DNA of 64,000 nucleotides from Narthecium ossifragum (GCA_963920575.1 OY986966.1:3430130-3494129); one strand, 5' to 3'. Positions 22,550 to 37,826 are shown, counted from the stretch's first letter. Notes: a model not told the origin generated them from the sequence alone. Numbers and translations are program-made.

Positions 22550-22745
22550 TGATATGCATGATTTATGTTCTAACACCATACAAGATATTGAGTTCGACCA
22601 ACTCATTAATGAAGGAGATGAGGATGTTGAAATCGATGACAAAGACACCGGCAGTGATGAGGCATCAACTTTTGGTGGAATCGATGATACTAAGATGTGT
22701 AGGGAGCGTGATAAGATAGGTCAAGAGTTTATTGACGACGCATAA

Positions 22746-23075
22746 TATTACAATTGTAAGCATTAAATGATTTTTTTTAAGAAGTTTGATTTTTTATAGT
22801 GTTCATAATTATTTTATTGGGCGTCAAAAATAAATAATTAATGATATGCAGATTACAAATTCATTTGGTCATTTGAATGAAAAACTAATATTTTATATCA
22901 CATCGCAGTTGGAACTATGAACACACCTAAACAACCAATTACATGAACACACTTTTCTAACAAAGTTATCAAAATTACATGCCAAACATGTTTTAAGTTG
23001 TTACCGCACCGCATCTCACTATAGTTTACAAACGCATCGTAATCATAAAAAACGTAACGCATGCCCAATCAAAGT
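22746..23075. other. AT-rich intergenic DNA
   Basis: No gene, repeat structure or RNA gene recognised on either strand. Confidence 0.5.
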
Positions 23076-23885
23076 CTAAATTTTCTCCGCAGCAGCTCTA
23101 TCCACTTTGTACGTTGTTCTAATAAACATCAAAACATTTAATAAATCTTAATCAGATGTCACTGTTTACTTTTCTCTGTTTGTCGGCGTGTTCTCATCTA
23201 CCAACAGATCATCCATGCCCAATCATATCCTCGAATTCCTTTCATTCCTTTCATCTTATCTTGGACGTTTTTAGTTTTCCAAGCATCTTCTAGAACTTAT
23301 GCTGCCAAGCATTAATCCTTTATTTTGATATTTTCCACGTATTGAAGATCATTTGCAATTTACCGGTCTTTTTTGGTCTATAGCACACGTTTTTTCTTTT
23401 TGATGATGATATTTTTAAATTTTTTTAAAGGTTTTGTATAACCTTGTTTAATCAATTCTTCGTATCATTTATCGATCCTGTAACAAAACATAATGATTTA
23501 TTTATAATTAAAAATAAGATTTAATGACAAATCAAATCCTATCAAATTTGATATCAACCAATCAAATCCTATCAAATCAATACAATATCAAATCCAAACA
23601 AATCCTAATCTTACTGAGATCAAGTTAAATACTAATCATTTCAATCAAACCGTATCCCATATCACTGATGGATTTCTTGGTGTCCTAAATTTTCTTCGTG
23701 GCTCTATCCTTTTTGTATTATACTCTAATAAACATCAAATCATTTAACTCCATAAAGTCTTAAATCTTAATCAGATGTCACTGTCTACTTTTCTCTGTTT
23801 TTTTTGGCATGTTCTCGTCTACCAACAGATCATCCGTGCCCAATCGTATCCTCGAATTCCTTCCATTCCTTTGATCGGGAGAAGC
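23076..23885. repeat. Direct repeat of ~160 bp, copies ~590 bp apart
   Basis: The segment about 23090-23245 (GTTCTAATAAACATCAAA, TCTTAATCAGATGTCACTG, ACCAACAGATCATCC, ATATCCTCGAATTCC) recurs at about 23690-23875 with roughly 85-90% identity. The space between is AT-rich and contains several TATCAAATC repeats (23535-23600). This may be a pair of terminal direct repeats of a small element, but TG...CA ends were not found. Confidence 0.6.
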
Positions 23886-24040
23886 TTTCACGGCTCTGTC
23901 ATCCTAGTATGATTGGACAGGTCTTGTAGATGCAGGTGAGGAGCAGGGACAAGGGACTAGGTACGTTGAGCTTATGGAGACGCCGATCGCTTAACAACTG
24001 CTACAGCTTACAAATTTATTATAACTAGACGGGAAAGGTT

Positions 24041-24300
24041 AGCTGTTGATGAGAGATGGAGTCTGTTGTGACACGGATGTCGATTGACGTGAGAGTCCGG
24101 CACTTCTTTTGGCATATGTATCATGGGAAGCTGCCGGTGAGAGATTACTTTCCGAGGTTCTGCGGGGTGGCAGATCGGAATTGTTCTTGTTATAGTTTGG
24201 GTTCAGAAACGATCTTTCGTGTTCTTTTTGACTGCCCAATTGCAAGGAAGGTGTCTGATTTACTTGCTATGGATGCTCAGCTTGCTCGCTTGGTTGGAGG
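24041..24300 (+). pseudogene. LINE zf-RVT domain fragment
   Basis: The frame reads SIDVRVRHFFWHMYHGKLPV, DYFPRFCGVADRNCSCYSLG and SETIFRVLFDCPIARKVSD, the reverse-transcriptase zinc-binding domain (W.L..GKLPV..., CPxC-type, E...H.LF.CP) found between RT and RNase H in plant LINEs. The Cys pattern is partly lost (NCSCYSLG). No RT or RNase H lies next to it, so it is a scrap. Confidence 0.65.
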
Positions 24301-24359
24301 GGCGGAGGAGTTCTTCCAAATCCTTGGGACCTCTTCTGGTTGGTCTCACATTTAATCCT

Positions 24360-25020
24360 ATTCTCATTTCATTCCAACATTTATTTTTGTATAACAAACA
24401 CTTTCAAGCATGATTCCTAATCCCATTCATGGTGTGAACCAAACATGCCGCATCATTCTCATTACACTCTTCATTCCCATCTCAACTCCCTTCTAGTTTT
24501 TATTCCCAATCCGTCTCTCATTCATTATGCGAACTAAACGTGCCGAAGTGATGTCCGGAATTGCCGCCGCCCATGAATCCTCAGCTCCATCACGTTTAAG
24601 TTTGAAGACAATATGGCACACATGGGTCGTCCATGTTGGCATTATCCAGCAGCTTTCTTCAATGGCTGCAGCCAGCCATCCTTCGACGACTTAACTCTGA
24701 CGCAGTCCAGGTCCCCCGTCCAGTATAAGCCATGGAGACGAGGAAAACGTGGGATCCATGTTGTCGTACCAACCACTGATGGCAACTACAGAGAACGACT
24801 CACACACCTCATGAGCGCATGTAACTCTTTTCTTTTTCATTTTTTTGATTAGTTAGGCCCGAGGTCTAGTTGTATTAACCTCATTCCCAATTTGTCAAAA
24901 ATAAAACATTTTATTCTCAATTTTAATGTCTAATCAAACAATGAAATAAGTTTGATTGGAGATTTGATCATTCCATTCCCGACGGTTATGTCCAATCAAT
25001 CGTGCCGATGAACAAGCATC
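24360..25020. repeat. MITE-like sequences and a LINE 3' tail
   Basis: The segment 24362-24545 is T/C-rich with AACCAAACATGCCG and GAACTAAACGTGCCG, a composition common in plant MITEs. At 24841-24875 TTTTTTTGATTAGTTAGGCC with GAGGTCTAG matches the minus-strand 3' end of the LINE family seen at 45421 (CTTTTTGATTAATTGAGCCC). No gene was recognised. Confidence 0.4.
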
Positions 25021-25164
25021 AGCAACGGAAGGGATCTTTAAACTTTTTATTGGGTCTATTTTTTTCTCCTAAAGTTTCTGTATATTCATAATATAGGGGA
25101 AAAAAATACATGTCGAGCACTTTTTTATCTAATGTTTTTTTAATGTTTTTTTTTGTTATAGATT

Positions 25165-26600
25165 TTATAAGTTGAGCCAGATAGGATGCATGTGGACGTA
25201 TATACTGGTCAAATCCAGCAGGCTCATGACAGCTAATAAGGCTCACGTTTTTTGTCACCGGCTACTCCTTCCACGCTGCTCCCCACTTCCATCTGACGGC
25301 CCTGATCCGATCCACCAGCTGGAATCACGCGCAGCCCACCAATGGTTGATACGAAGTCGTCTTTATCTTATCAGAAACGTCGACGGTGATATCAGCCAGA
25401 CAACCAACCAACCAACTGGGTATCCGTACCTTTCGCTTGGGCCCACCATTAAGTGGCAAGTCCGTGTACGAATGTTTCAAGATTCGTTTGGCATGTAGTA
25501 GATACGTGTGCGGCTGTGATATCGCGATCTGACTGCACCCGAGGAGAGGGTCAAAGGCCAAAGGAAGCGTCCTGATGGACCCACCCAATAGGCCATGTGG
25601 TCCAGTCAGACAAGTCTGGCCTGTTGTGGCTCCAACTTATCGTGTTATATAATTCGAGTAGACCTTGGACCCCCTTCATTTTAGTTTTATAACACGCTGG
25701 CGAATATTGCTTACTTTTAGTAATTAAAAAGGCCGGTTGGCACGTTCAAATGTTCCCGGCCGGCATATGCCAGTGAGTCATGTTTGAATTGGTAGCTGGT
25801 AAGCTCCAAGAATAGCTGAGGTTCCTGGAGCTATTTTTGCTTTCTTGTATTGTTTTAAAGTGATTCGGTCACTCGAGTCGATGGTGAGCATATATATCAT
25901 GTATTAGGACTTTTTACAGTGATTATTTTATCGTCTACTAGTAGACTACTAGCTTATTGGGGTCTCTTCCTGACTCCGAGATGTGGGCTTCCAGTGAACT
26001 TTTGTGCTTATATTTCCGCGTTCCGGATCGCCCGCAAGAATTTAGTAAAAATTGATAGTTGGCTTCCATAATCCATATTATATAGGTGCCGTGCCGTACG
26101 GACTACCGAGTTGGCCGTCGAACAACTGAATCTGGAACTCTTTTACGTTTTTAGATGACTTTTGTCTAGCTATGGCGAAGCTTAATTCAATGAGGAAGGA
26201 TGTTTGTGGAAGTCATATTATTTTGATATTAAAACCACCAAAATTCAATATGGCCATTATCACTATGTTATCAATGCTTTAAAAGCAATACAATACTCCA
26301 ATAATAAAAGATATATGTAAAAGACTAGTTGATTTTAGTTTCTCAATGCAATATAAGAACACCATTTACAATTTTCCTAGCCACTCACTTTTCTGTGGAA
26401 CTGGTGACAACGCCCATGGAGTATGGAGCATGAGCATGGGCATGGGCATGTAGGTGTGGCATCAACTAAAGAGAGCCATAAGGCTAAGAGATAAGATAAA
26501 GCTTCATTTCTTTTCCTACTCATAATATAATATAAGAACAACATGATCTATGAATTCCCATAAATCAAACTATTTTCAAGCCTAGGAGTGATAGGTGCTG
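25165..26600. repeat. Dispersed repeat copy B
   Basis: Longer, uninterrupted relative of copy A (7245-7898 plus 16252-16500). Shared landmarks in order: TATCCGTACCT (25421), GTGTGCGGCTGTGATATCGCGA (25505), GGCCATGTGGTC (25590), GCTGGCGAATATTGCTT (25694), AAAAAGGCCGG (25725), TTGAATTGGTAGCT (25785) and GATAAAGCTTCATTTC (26494). No open frame explains it. It may be an old duplicated intergenic segment or an uncharacterised transposon. Confidence 0.5.
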
Positions 26601-26837
26601 TTTACGGTAGGTAATTGGTGAAGTATGAGTGAACATTCAAAGAGGCAATATGATTCCCCATGCATGTGGTGATGATTTAATAGAAGTCTAACATGACATA
26701 ACTTTAACTTTTTTTAATCATCACTTTCCTATTAGAACAAAACACTGGAAAGTATTATTCACTCAAAGGAGAGTGGCTTACAAAAATATTAGACATCGAT
26801 CTTAATAACTTGTTCCCTCTCCTTAGTTTGATGCTAC

Positions 26838-27102
26838 TGTGAGACAATATAATCAAACTCAAAAACTTAAACTGTTGAAAGAGAGAGAGTTAATATGTAT
26901 ATAGTCTAATACGTCCGCTCACGTGTGACATGACTTTTCACACATGAATATTGAATTTAAGGAACGACTGAGTCGACTATTGGAGAGAGTAAAATTTGAA
27001 TCCAAAACTTCTGCTCTGATAGCATATGAGACACTTTAACCACTTAATCCAAAATCTTAAACCGTTGAAAAAATAAAGAGTTAATAGATATATAGTCTAA
27101 CA
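26838..27102 (-). mobile_element. Complete TRIM retrotransposon, 265 bp
   Basis: Terminal direct repeats of about 75 bp (26838-26912 and 27027-27102; TGTGAGACA.. and TGAGACAC.. at one end, TATAGTCTAATA and TATAGTCTAACA at the other) flank a short non-coding interior. The repeats have TG...CA ends. Next to the right repeat, TCTGCTCTGATAGCAT (27011-27026) matches the complement of a tRNA-Met primer-binding site (consensus ATGGTATCAGAGCAGA), so the element points to the minus strand. A perfect 5-bp duplication GCTAC flanks it (26833-26837, 27103-27107). These are the hallmarks of a terminal-repeat retrotransposon in miniature. Confidence 0.85.
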
Positions 27103-27160
27103 GCTACCAAGCACCCATGTGTTTGATTATAGTTCTCATCATCATCAATAGATCATTAGT

Positions 27161-27350
27161 ATAAGCCATTATTCTTGTCACATCTTCCTTTTAAAAATAT
27201 TATATTATCTATTCTAATATATATGTCGACACCTAGCTGTGTTTTTATTATTATTATAAGCCATTATTCTTGTCACATCTTCCTTTTAAAAATATTATAT
27301 TATCTATTCTAATATATATGTCGACATCTAGCTATGTTTTTATTATTATT
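27161..27350. repeat. 95-bp tandem duplication
   Basis: Two head-to-tail copies (27161-27255 and 27256-27350) starting ATAAGCCATTATTCTTGTCA, nearly identical, so recent. AT-rich and non-coding. The flanking AT-rich DNA to about 27950 has no recognisable gene. Confidence 0.9.
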
Positions 27351-28104
27351 ATAAGTTATTATTGCTGAATGAGTATATAATTGTTGTGTTGTCGCTATCT
27401 ATTCTCATCGTCCACATCATTATTTTTTTTACCAAGAATCCCAATGAATTAGGAAGTCTTTCATTATTTAAAAGTAGTATAATTGTGCATCACTAAGAGT
27501 GTTCCTTTTGCATTAAAAACCAATAAAAAAAAGAGAAAAATGCAAATACCAATAAGACTTGGGAACTACAATATAATTATAAGATGAGAGCTATTTGCAA
27601 AAAGTCATGCCTTTCTCAGCTTAAGCTCTTGAATACTTGATAAATTTAACATGTAGGTAAATTAGAACAAGCAAGCCTTTGCACTAAACTTTTCAAAAAA
27701 GGAAAAAGACTAGTACGAATGAGAATCATACTCTTTGAAAGACTTATTAAATTGGTATTTCATTACATTTATCTTTTTTTTTTTTTTGGTTTTTTTCTCA
27801 AATAGTTCAGCACTTTGGCTGATGACACTGTAAAAAAATACATAATAATGCTTTTGACCAAGTTTTGCATTTTAGCAAAAACAACTCACAATTCATTTCA
27901 TAACAGTGTTTTTATGGACAAGATGAGCTAATAAACTGCAAGAAAACTCACGACAACACTCCTTAAAATGAGTCGTCGAGATTCTTAAAATCTTCTCAAA
28001 TTTTAAAAAATTCTGATATTGAAGTGAGTTATCGAGATCCTTAACTTCTTCTCAAATTTTAGAAAAATTTCATATTGAAGTGAGAAGAAGTAAAAGGTAG
28101 AGGA

Positions 28105-29637
28105 TTGAAAAAGATTTTGGTCATGACTATAATGTTTTTAATGTTGAGGAAAATTCTCTTAATTTAGAAGAGGCTTTAAAATCCCATGATGCTGTTTTTT
28201 TTTGGAGAAAAACTGTAAATGATGAGATGGATTCAATCTCCAATAGAACTTGGAAATTAGTAGAATGATCACATGGTTGTAAAACCATTGGTTGCAAATG
28301 GGTTCTTAGAAAGAAACTCAAACCAGATGGTACAGTGGAGAAATTTAAAACTAAACTTATTGCAAAAGGCTTTAAACAAAAAGCCGATCTTGACTTTTTT
28401 TTATACCTTTTCTCCAATTACTAGAATAACATCCATCATGTTGTTAATTGCAATTGTTGCAATTCATAATTTAAAAATTCACCAAATGGATGTTAAGACA
28501 ACATTCTTAAATGGAGATTTGGATGAAGAAATTTACATGAATCAACCTGAAGGTTTTGTAAAGCCGGGTCAAGAAAGCAAAGTATGCAAGCTAACTAAGT
28601 CTCTATATGGCTTAAAACAGGTCTCTGATAAACAGTAGCATGAGAAATTTGATTCATATATGCTTGAAAATGGATATAAATCAACTGATTGTGATAAATG
28701 TATTTATCACAAAGTTTGTGATAATTTGCATGTTATTATTAGCCTCTATTTGGATGATTTATTAATATTTGGCTCTAACTTGCATATTATAAATGAAACA
28801 AAAAACATGTTTAGTAGCCATTTTGACATGAAAGATCTTAATGAGGCAAATTATATTTTGGGTATGAAAATTACACATACATGCGATGGTGTTTTTCTTG
28901 ATCAGTCACATTATATTGAGAAATTGTTGAAACAGTATAATTATATTGATTGCAAGCATATCGCTACTCCTTTTGATTCAAATGTTCATCGATTTCCAAT
29001 TAATGATGATAATGATTTGATTAATCAAAAGGAATATGCCAGCATGATTGGTAGTTTGCGCTATGCGATAGATTGTACTAGACCTAACATTGCCTATACA
29101 GTAGGTATACTTAGCAGATTTACTTGCAAGCCTGGTAAAGATCATTGGCATGCTATTGATCGAGTGATGAAATACTTTAGTCGGTATCAAAAAAATATGG
29201 CTTGCTCTATAAAAAGTATCATGTTGTATTTGAAGGATTTAGTGATGCTCATTGGAATACTTATACATTGGGTGGTGCTGCTATTTGTTGGAAATCTAAA
29301 AAACAAAGTATAATTGCTAACTCAACGATGGAAGTAGCTTTAACTTCAGCAAGTGATCGAGGAAGCAAATTGGTTTAGGGATTTATTGCATGAAATCACA
29401 CTATGGGAAAAACCAGTTCCACCTATATTGATTCATTGTGACATCACTGCTACAGATGGTAGTAGAGTGCAAAACCGTTATTATAACGACAAATTCAGGC
29501 CTATAAAGAGAAAACACAGTACTATGAGATATTATCTGATTAATGGCATCATTAACGTGAATTATGTGAAATCATGTGATAATCTTGCAGATCCATTAGC
29601 CAAGGCCTTGGCAAGAGAAAGGGTCTTGAATACATAG
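28105..29637 (+). pseudogene. Ty1-copia reverse transcriptase/RNase H remnant
   Basis: The order of motifs is that of copia Pol: GCKWVLRKKLKPDGTVEKFK and KLIAKGF at the RT start, HQMDVKTTFLNGDLDEEIYM, QPEGFV, LTKSLYGLKQ, the catalytic box SLYLDDLLIFG (YLDD in place of the usual YVDD), then DLNEANYILGMKI and the RNase H connection (SMIGSLRYAIDCTRPNIAY, SRF). Further on come TMRYYLIN and VKSCDNLADPLAKAL. In-frame stops occur after WKLVE (about 28266) and after KQVSDKQ (28636), with frame changes near 29200 and 29330. Confidence 0.85.
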
Positions 29638-30226
29638 AGGGGGATGGGATTAAAAGCCCATACAGTCATGAACCGTATATGAGGATACCTAACCCAGTGA
29701 CTAGAGATCTTAGAACTTGGTTCAATGGGAAAAACGAATTATATGGAGGTTGAAAAGAAATGCACTATTAATTTTTCGGAATTTGGTTCTCATCCCTATA
29801 GAGTAAGTGCATTTATCGTGTAATGATTTTGGAGGTTGAGTTTCTAAACTCTTAAGAGTGGGTTGTTAGTATTACAGAAACACCCTTTACATATCACACC
29901 TATATGAGGATGGAAGTGGGGCCGCTTCCTATGAGAATTGGGCTTGTTCTCAAATATATTCATGAAAGCCAGAAAGAGCATAAGGCCGTAACGTGCTAGC
30001 TAATAAAGCTCATGTCAACATCTAGATTGCTATGTGTGAGCAGTAATTTTTTATTTCCCTCAAGTAGTCATAGTTAAAGTCCGAGACCACTACGGACTCT
30101 GTAGTAAAAGTTGTTGTTTCACCAAGTGAAGGTTGAATGCAGAGCATAAGCATACCTTCATGATACATATTGATCCATCTTTGCTCAAGTTTGTCCCAAA
30201 CTTTAATATTAAAATGAGTGGGGGAT

Positions 30227-30768
30227 TGTTGGTGCATTTTAATATTAAAGCTTATATAAACTTACTGCCAACAGAAACAAAGAAAAGGTTTCATGAGTAG
30301 TACATGTAACTCATGACTTATACACCTTGTAACTTATAATACCATCTTCTACACTACTAGTGCTAGACCTCTAACCTAACCTGGGAAACCTAAATTTTCT
30401 TGAAACCTATTAGGCTTTAACTCTTGTAACTCTTTTAACTCTTTAATGGGGTTGGTAAGTTATACGTCCTAAGAAGCCTAAATATACATGCCTTTCCCTT
30501 CAGCCGTATGTACAACAAAACTCAAGATAATATTATACTTCTTGAGAGCTTGAGCAAAGAAATGTGTTCCTTCGGTGGAGCTTTGGGCTCACGAACTGCA
30601 GTGCTCGTCTAAGCCATACGACGAACGATCGAGCTATTGTCTCATGGAGGAGACAAGTCAAAAGAAGGCTGCTACATCGGTTCTAGGTTTTGCCAACCAA
30701 AGAGGACTTCAATCTCCTTAGAGAGGGTGAGATTTTCGTACCTAAGTTTATTGTCATTTCCACCAACA
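30227..30768 (+). repeat. 3' LTR of the Ty1-copia element (542 bp)
   Basis: Starts TGTTGGTG and ends CACCAACA, a perfect 8-bp inverted pair with TG...CA ends, directly after a purine-rich tract. No matching 5' LTR is seen upstream, so the target duplication cannot be tested. Confidence 0.8.
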
Positions 30769-32229
30769 CATACAAGTGCGGAACACATTATGTGATGGTT
30801 AATGATGTGATTTTTTTTTTTTTTCTGTTTGGAGGTCATGAATTAATGTCTCCATAGGAACTTTCTCTTGTAATCCTTAGGAAACTTAATGAGTTTTAAG
30901 GTAAAATCTCCTTTTTTTTCAAGAACAGAAATGAATGCTTATGATAACACATGGCATAATAGTGACACTGAAAAAAAAAGGAAAAAACAAACTGATTTCG
31001 CTGATGCAATGTCTTTATCAACATCTACATCAAGCATAAAATGGTTTTAATTAACACATAAACATAGTTATCTTCTCAAGCATCATTAAGAAATATATGC
31101 ATCATTATCAATTTTTTAACATGTAATTGTGTACCAGCTTAGTGAAGCATCAATAATGTTGCTTAATTAACACATAAACATAGATGTCTTCTCAAGTGTC
31201 ATTCACATATATATGCATCATTATCATATTTTAGCATGTACTAATTTGTGTACCAACTTTGTGAATCATCGATGTTGTTGCTTAATCTAGCTAATGTGTG
31301 CATTGTTTGGTTGCTCATCTCCTATTAGATAAATGAGTTATTTTCACAAAGTTTTTAGTTTCTTGGTTCTTGCAATCAAAGAGGGCGATTGCTGGTGGAA
31401 TGTTCCTTTCAATCAGGTTTAATTCATACCTATTGATTCGACTATATCTACTTAATTTATGAAGATCATATATAATCGATGTCATTACCCACATATTTAA
31501 CGTCCTATCATTTGGAGAAACGTTCAGTCATGTTTGATGAGATTTTAATGTACCAAAAATTGGTTTATATGTTAGTTTGTGGATAAGAACAACTGTTTTT
31601 TTACAATTCTAATGGAGTTGGTGGAATAATTAAATCCAACCAGGTCCCATTTTTTGATGATCTCCCAACCATTAAGAACTTTCTAAGGAAAAATTCATAT
31701 GCCAATCAAGAAAACACCAATGACATTTGGACAAAGATGTCAGGTGTGTACAAGATATGATCAACATTCCATGGAGAATAAACCTATCAGTTTTGGTTAA
31801 AATTCTTGCCATCAAAGAGAGACATCCAGAGGATTAATTGTTGCCAATGGCTTTAGGTGAACAAACTTCTCTTTTTCCATTTATGTTGTATTTTTACCTC
31901 ACGCCATTGTCATTCATACACCATCATCTTCATTGTATGTTTGACTTGACTTGTCTTTTTCTTAAAAGAAAGCAAGTCACTCTTGTGTATATATACATAT
32001 ACTTTTCATAGATATAAATGATGGATATAGGATCGACTTAACAGAGACAAAGGCAACAGGCAGGAATGATGCTGAGGTACATGCATGAAAGGCCTTAATT
32101 TGATGCAAAGCATCTATCATTCATGCCTGAAACTAGTCATCCTGCTGTTGCGATCATCAGTACCACAACGTGGAACAAAGCCAGACCAGACCGAGCTTAT
32201 GCTTATCCACTTCTTATCTGAATGGTAAT
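30769..32229. repeat. AT-rich intergenic DNA with ~115-bp tandem duplication
   Basis: Two diverged copies at 31047-31161 and 31162-31280 share TTAATTAACACATAAACATAG, TATATGCATCATTATCA and GTGTACCA(G/A)CTT. Nothing coding was recognised in the remainder. Confidence 0.6.
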
Positions 32230-32464
32230 GCTTAAGTTCAATAGATAATAATAGGTTTCATTAGACAGTGACGGCTGGTCGTCGAAGGCGGCGCCATTGA
32301 AGAAGGCAGCTTGCAGGATGCGAAGGGGACGACGGAGGTCATGTTCATTGTTGGCAAAGACGTGATGGAGACTGGAGAAGATTCATGGCGCCGAGAGTGC
32401 AGCCATTGAGGACCACCCGGTGGGAGCATCCATTATGATCATCTTGCAGGCTTAATCTGCCTGA

Positions 32465-32740
32465 TGTTTGTCTCAAGCAGCTTGCCTGTTCCAATTTCTC
32501 TTCTGATCTCCTGCCCGGAACTGATTACTGAGATTCCCAGAAGCAGATCTACCAAGAACGCCTTCAGCATGAGCCACCCCTTCCTCCAATACCATGCTTT
32601 GAAGATGACCTGACAGAGCATCAGAATTCTGTGCTGAGGCCGTACCATATTGATGAGGAGGGTGGGGCAGGATCCAGTTCATCCAGTCATTACATTTCCT
32701 AATTTTATCTCCCTGCATGATTGCAGAAAACACATGAACA
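32465..32740 (-). other. Exon-like open frame of unknown origin
   Basis: On the minus strand a splice-acceptor-like sequence (TTGCAATCATGCAG-type, about 32720) precedes an open frame beginning GDKIRKCNDWMNWILPHPPH and ending GDQKRNWNRQAA before a stop near 32467. The composition looks protein-like rather than random, but I do not recognise a family and see no companion exons nearby. It could be the last exon of a gene fragment moved by a transposon, or chance. Confidence 0.2.
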
Positions 32741-33701
32741 AATTTCTGAAAGGCACTTGCAAACAGAATAAGCATTGAAACCCAGGAGCATTTCTCAATT
32801 CATTACGTCAATAGCTACAGAAACCAGCAACACAGTTTATCTCATGAAAGAACATCAGCATCATAAGAGACACCTTCCATTCTGCCTTTCAAGTGTGCGC
32901 AACTTCAAGACCGAAAAAAATTCAGTTTGAAGGAAATTGATAATCAAGGACCATTCGCAAAATACATAACAAGAATTAGGAAAAAAAAGAAAAGGAAATG
33001 GGAATTAAAAATTGTGTATAAAAATCTGCAGCTTCATGTACTTTCTTGGCATGGATCTTCATAAATTCTTGATTGCATTCATGTTTCATGACTCTTAGTT
33101 CAAAGCTGTTCTAACTTGATGAAGATACATCTTAAAGTGGATGCTAGATTTGGAGTTTTTTGGTTTTTAAGAGATCATTAGATTCTTTTTTTTTCCCTTC
33201 TGAGATCGTTCCTTGTATCCTTAAACAGCGTCGCTAACCTTGTTTGGCAACAATCCCAGCTGCAACAGAGTCTCTGCACTGAGCTCCAAAAAGATAGGAA
33301 TTGCTGACTTATTATTCACTATATGAGATTGCTCAAACTCTCTGACGACAATCCGCAATGCAGAGCACTTGAATTAGAGATGCACAAAGAACACAATTAA
33401 AGAAGAAATAACTTTAAAACACCTAAGGATTTGTCCCTATAAGTCGGGGTTAAAACTTAAAAGCTTAACTCATTCCGAAAAAAAACAAACTACTCGAATA
33501 ATGTACACATTGGAGAAGCAGACAATAAAGAGCATTGGAAAAGTCTGTGAGATTAATTACACAAGAACTTAATCGAGGACGATCAAATTACACAATGAGA
33601 ACCATCCTTGATTTATTATTACAACAATGGGGAGGAACGGGCCCTATTACACAACACATTAACCAACTGACCGAACCTTTTGTATATACCTCCTCTTACC
33701 A

Positions 33702-36578
<2,877 letters not shown>

Positions 36579-37826
36579 TGCACCTATCACGTAAACATAA
36601 AATTCTTAGTTTCTGCACATCATAGGAAACGTAAGCAATCAATAATTTGCAGATTCAGCATGAAAAAGATCACTTCGATTAACCATCGCACCTAAGAACA
36701 TAAATAGAAACTAACTAGCAAGTTTGGGTGGGCAAAAATTCGCAAACAGCATATCCAAAGCATAACTAGCTTAACAATCCGAAAAGTTTAGACAGTTATT
36801 AGAGGAAAAGAAACGGATCATAAGCAAGAACATGTAACTAATGCCTATTAGAGAAAAGAACATAGTTTTTTGCACACATCCAACCCTAACTTAGTGCAGA
36901 ATTGCAGATAGTTTGTTCAGAATTCAAAAACCAGAAAAAACAATTACGTGCCCACTAGATAGTAACTCCACCCAAGTGATTCGGAAAAGGAAAACAACTC
37001 CGTTGATTGTACGAGTAAACTGCATAACAAACAACAAAGATAGAGACATATTCCACTAAGTTCTTGGTGGGCTGCGCATAAAGATTCAAATAACAACACT
37101 ATGATCCATCTATTTCCAGGCGCAGTGAAAAGATCAAATTATATCATGCGAACGACGCCGATAGGGCCAGATTGGACAAAAATTGACCCAAATAAAAAAA
37201 TTGACCCAAATAAAAGAAAATTAGCACGAATTGCAGCGAAAACAAAGAAGATTTTTTACAAAACAACATAAAAAGAATGGAAAATTGAAATGATACCTGA
37301 AATTCTAGGAATTAGGGTGTGATCACCTCTGCTCCCCCAAAAGCTTTGCTCCTTTGACTTCTTTGCCAGTATTAAATACAAGATAGGGATTGGGTAGAGA
37401 GGGGTAGAACAACAACCGCATATTCTCAAGCCCATCCATTGGCGTCCAAAGTAATGCTGCCGAAGGGAGGAGCATTGACCTAGAAGTAAAAAACTCGTGC
37501 CTAGAGTAAGCAATCATTTTGTTACCCTAAAAAAAAATATTTTTTTTTCCAATCAAATTGCTCCAACGCAGCACGCTAGGTATAAGAAATCCACTATTTG
37601 GGGGCTCTCAGGACCAATATCTTGCAGAGAACAGAGCTGTCTTTAATGTTTGATGCTTTGTTTCTTGGAAAATACCTCCATTGATGAATAAACGAGCAAT
37701 GATAGATATGGGCCCCAATCCGGGTCGCGTCAAACATGGATCCGAACCCGATAATATTTGTGCCGTTAGCCCGTTAGAATCGTTAACATACATGTTGGTC
37801 AAGAAAATTCGAAATCGTTTGTTTTT
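36579..37826. other. 5' region of the saposin-like gene and intergenic DNA
   Basis: Probably holds a 5' UTR intron and a non-coding first exon near 37300-37450, judged from a donor-like CAG/GTATCA on the minus strand. No other gene was recognised up to the repeat at 37827. Confidence 0.4.

Larger units (their letters stand above)
17090..22745 (+). mobile_element. Decayed PIF/Harbinger element, split by LTR insertions
   Basis: Two plus-strand gene remnants, a Myb/SANT-type ORF1 tail and a HARBI1-like transposase, lie in the usual order and orientation of a PIF/Harbinger element. The transposase is interrupted by a solo LTR at 18318-20734 and apparently by a second LTR at 21449-22549. Inverted ends and a 3-bp TWA duplication were not identified, so the boundaries are approximate. 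Confidence 0.75.
17881..22745 (+). pseudogene. HARBI1-like transposase pseudogene in pieces
   Basis: Part 1 (17881-18317) starts at an ATG, hits a TAG at 17920, and contains a helix-turn-helix-like section (KNFRMEKIVFKSLCRELK, QERVVMFLYSLGHGVGSRLV). After the solo LTR, part 2 (20735-21480) contains the DDE core: CIRAIDGTHVPAVPP with the first Asp, YIGRKGVPTQNIKVVCDFNM, and WEGSAHDTRIFLE with the second Asp. It then continues in broken frames with VDSGYP and VACIALHNYIRLNA. Part 3 (about 22550-22745) resembles the acidic C-terminus. Multiple stops plus the insertions show it is inactive. Confidence 0.75.
27960..30768 (+). mobile_element. 5'-truncated Ty1-copia retrotransposon with 3' LTR
   Basis: The element holds the RT and RNase H end of a copia polyprotein (28105-29637), a purine-rich tract (about 30215-30225, GAGTGGGGGA) and a complete 3' LTR (30227-30768). 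Gag, protease, integrase and the 5' LTR are absent. A short duplicated segment, AGTCGTCGAGATTC.. and AGTTATCGAGATCC.. (27970-28085), lies just before the RT part. Stops and frameshifts show it is dead. Confidence 0.8.
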
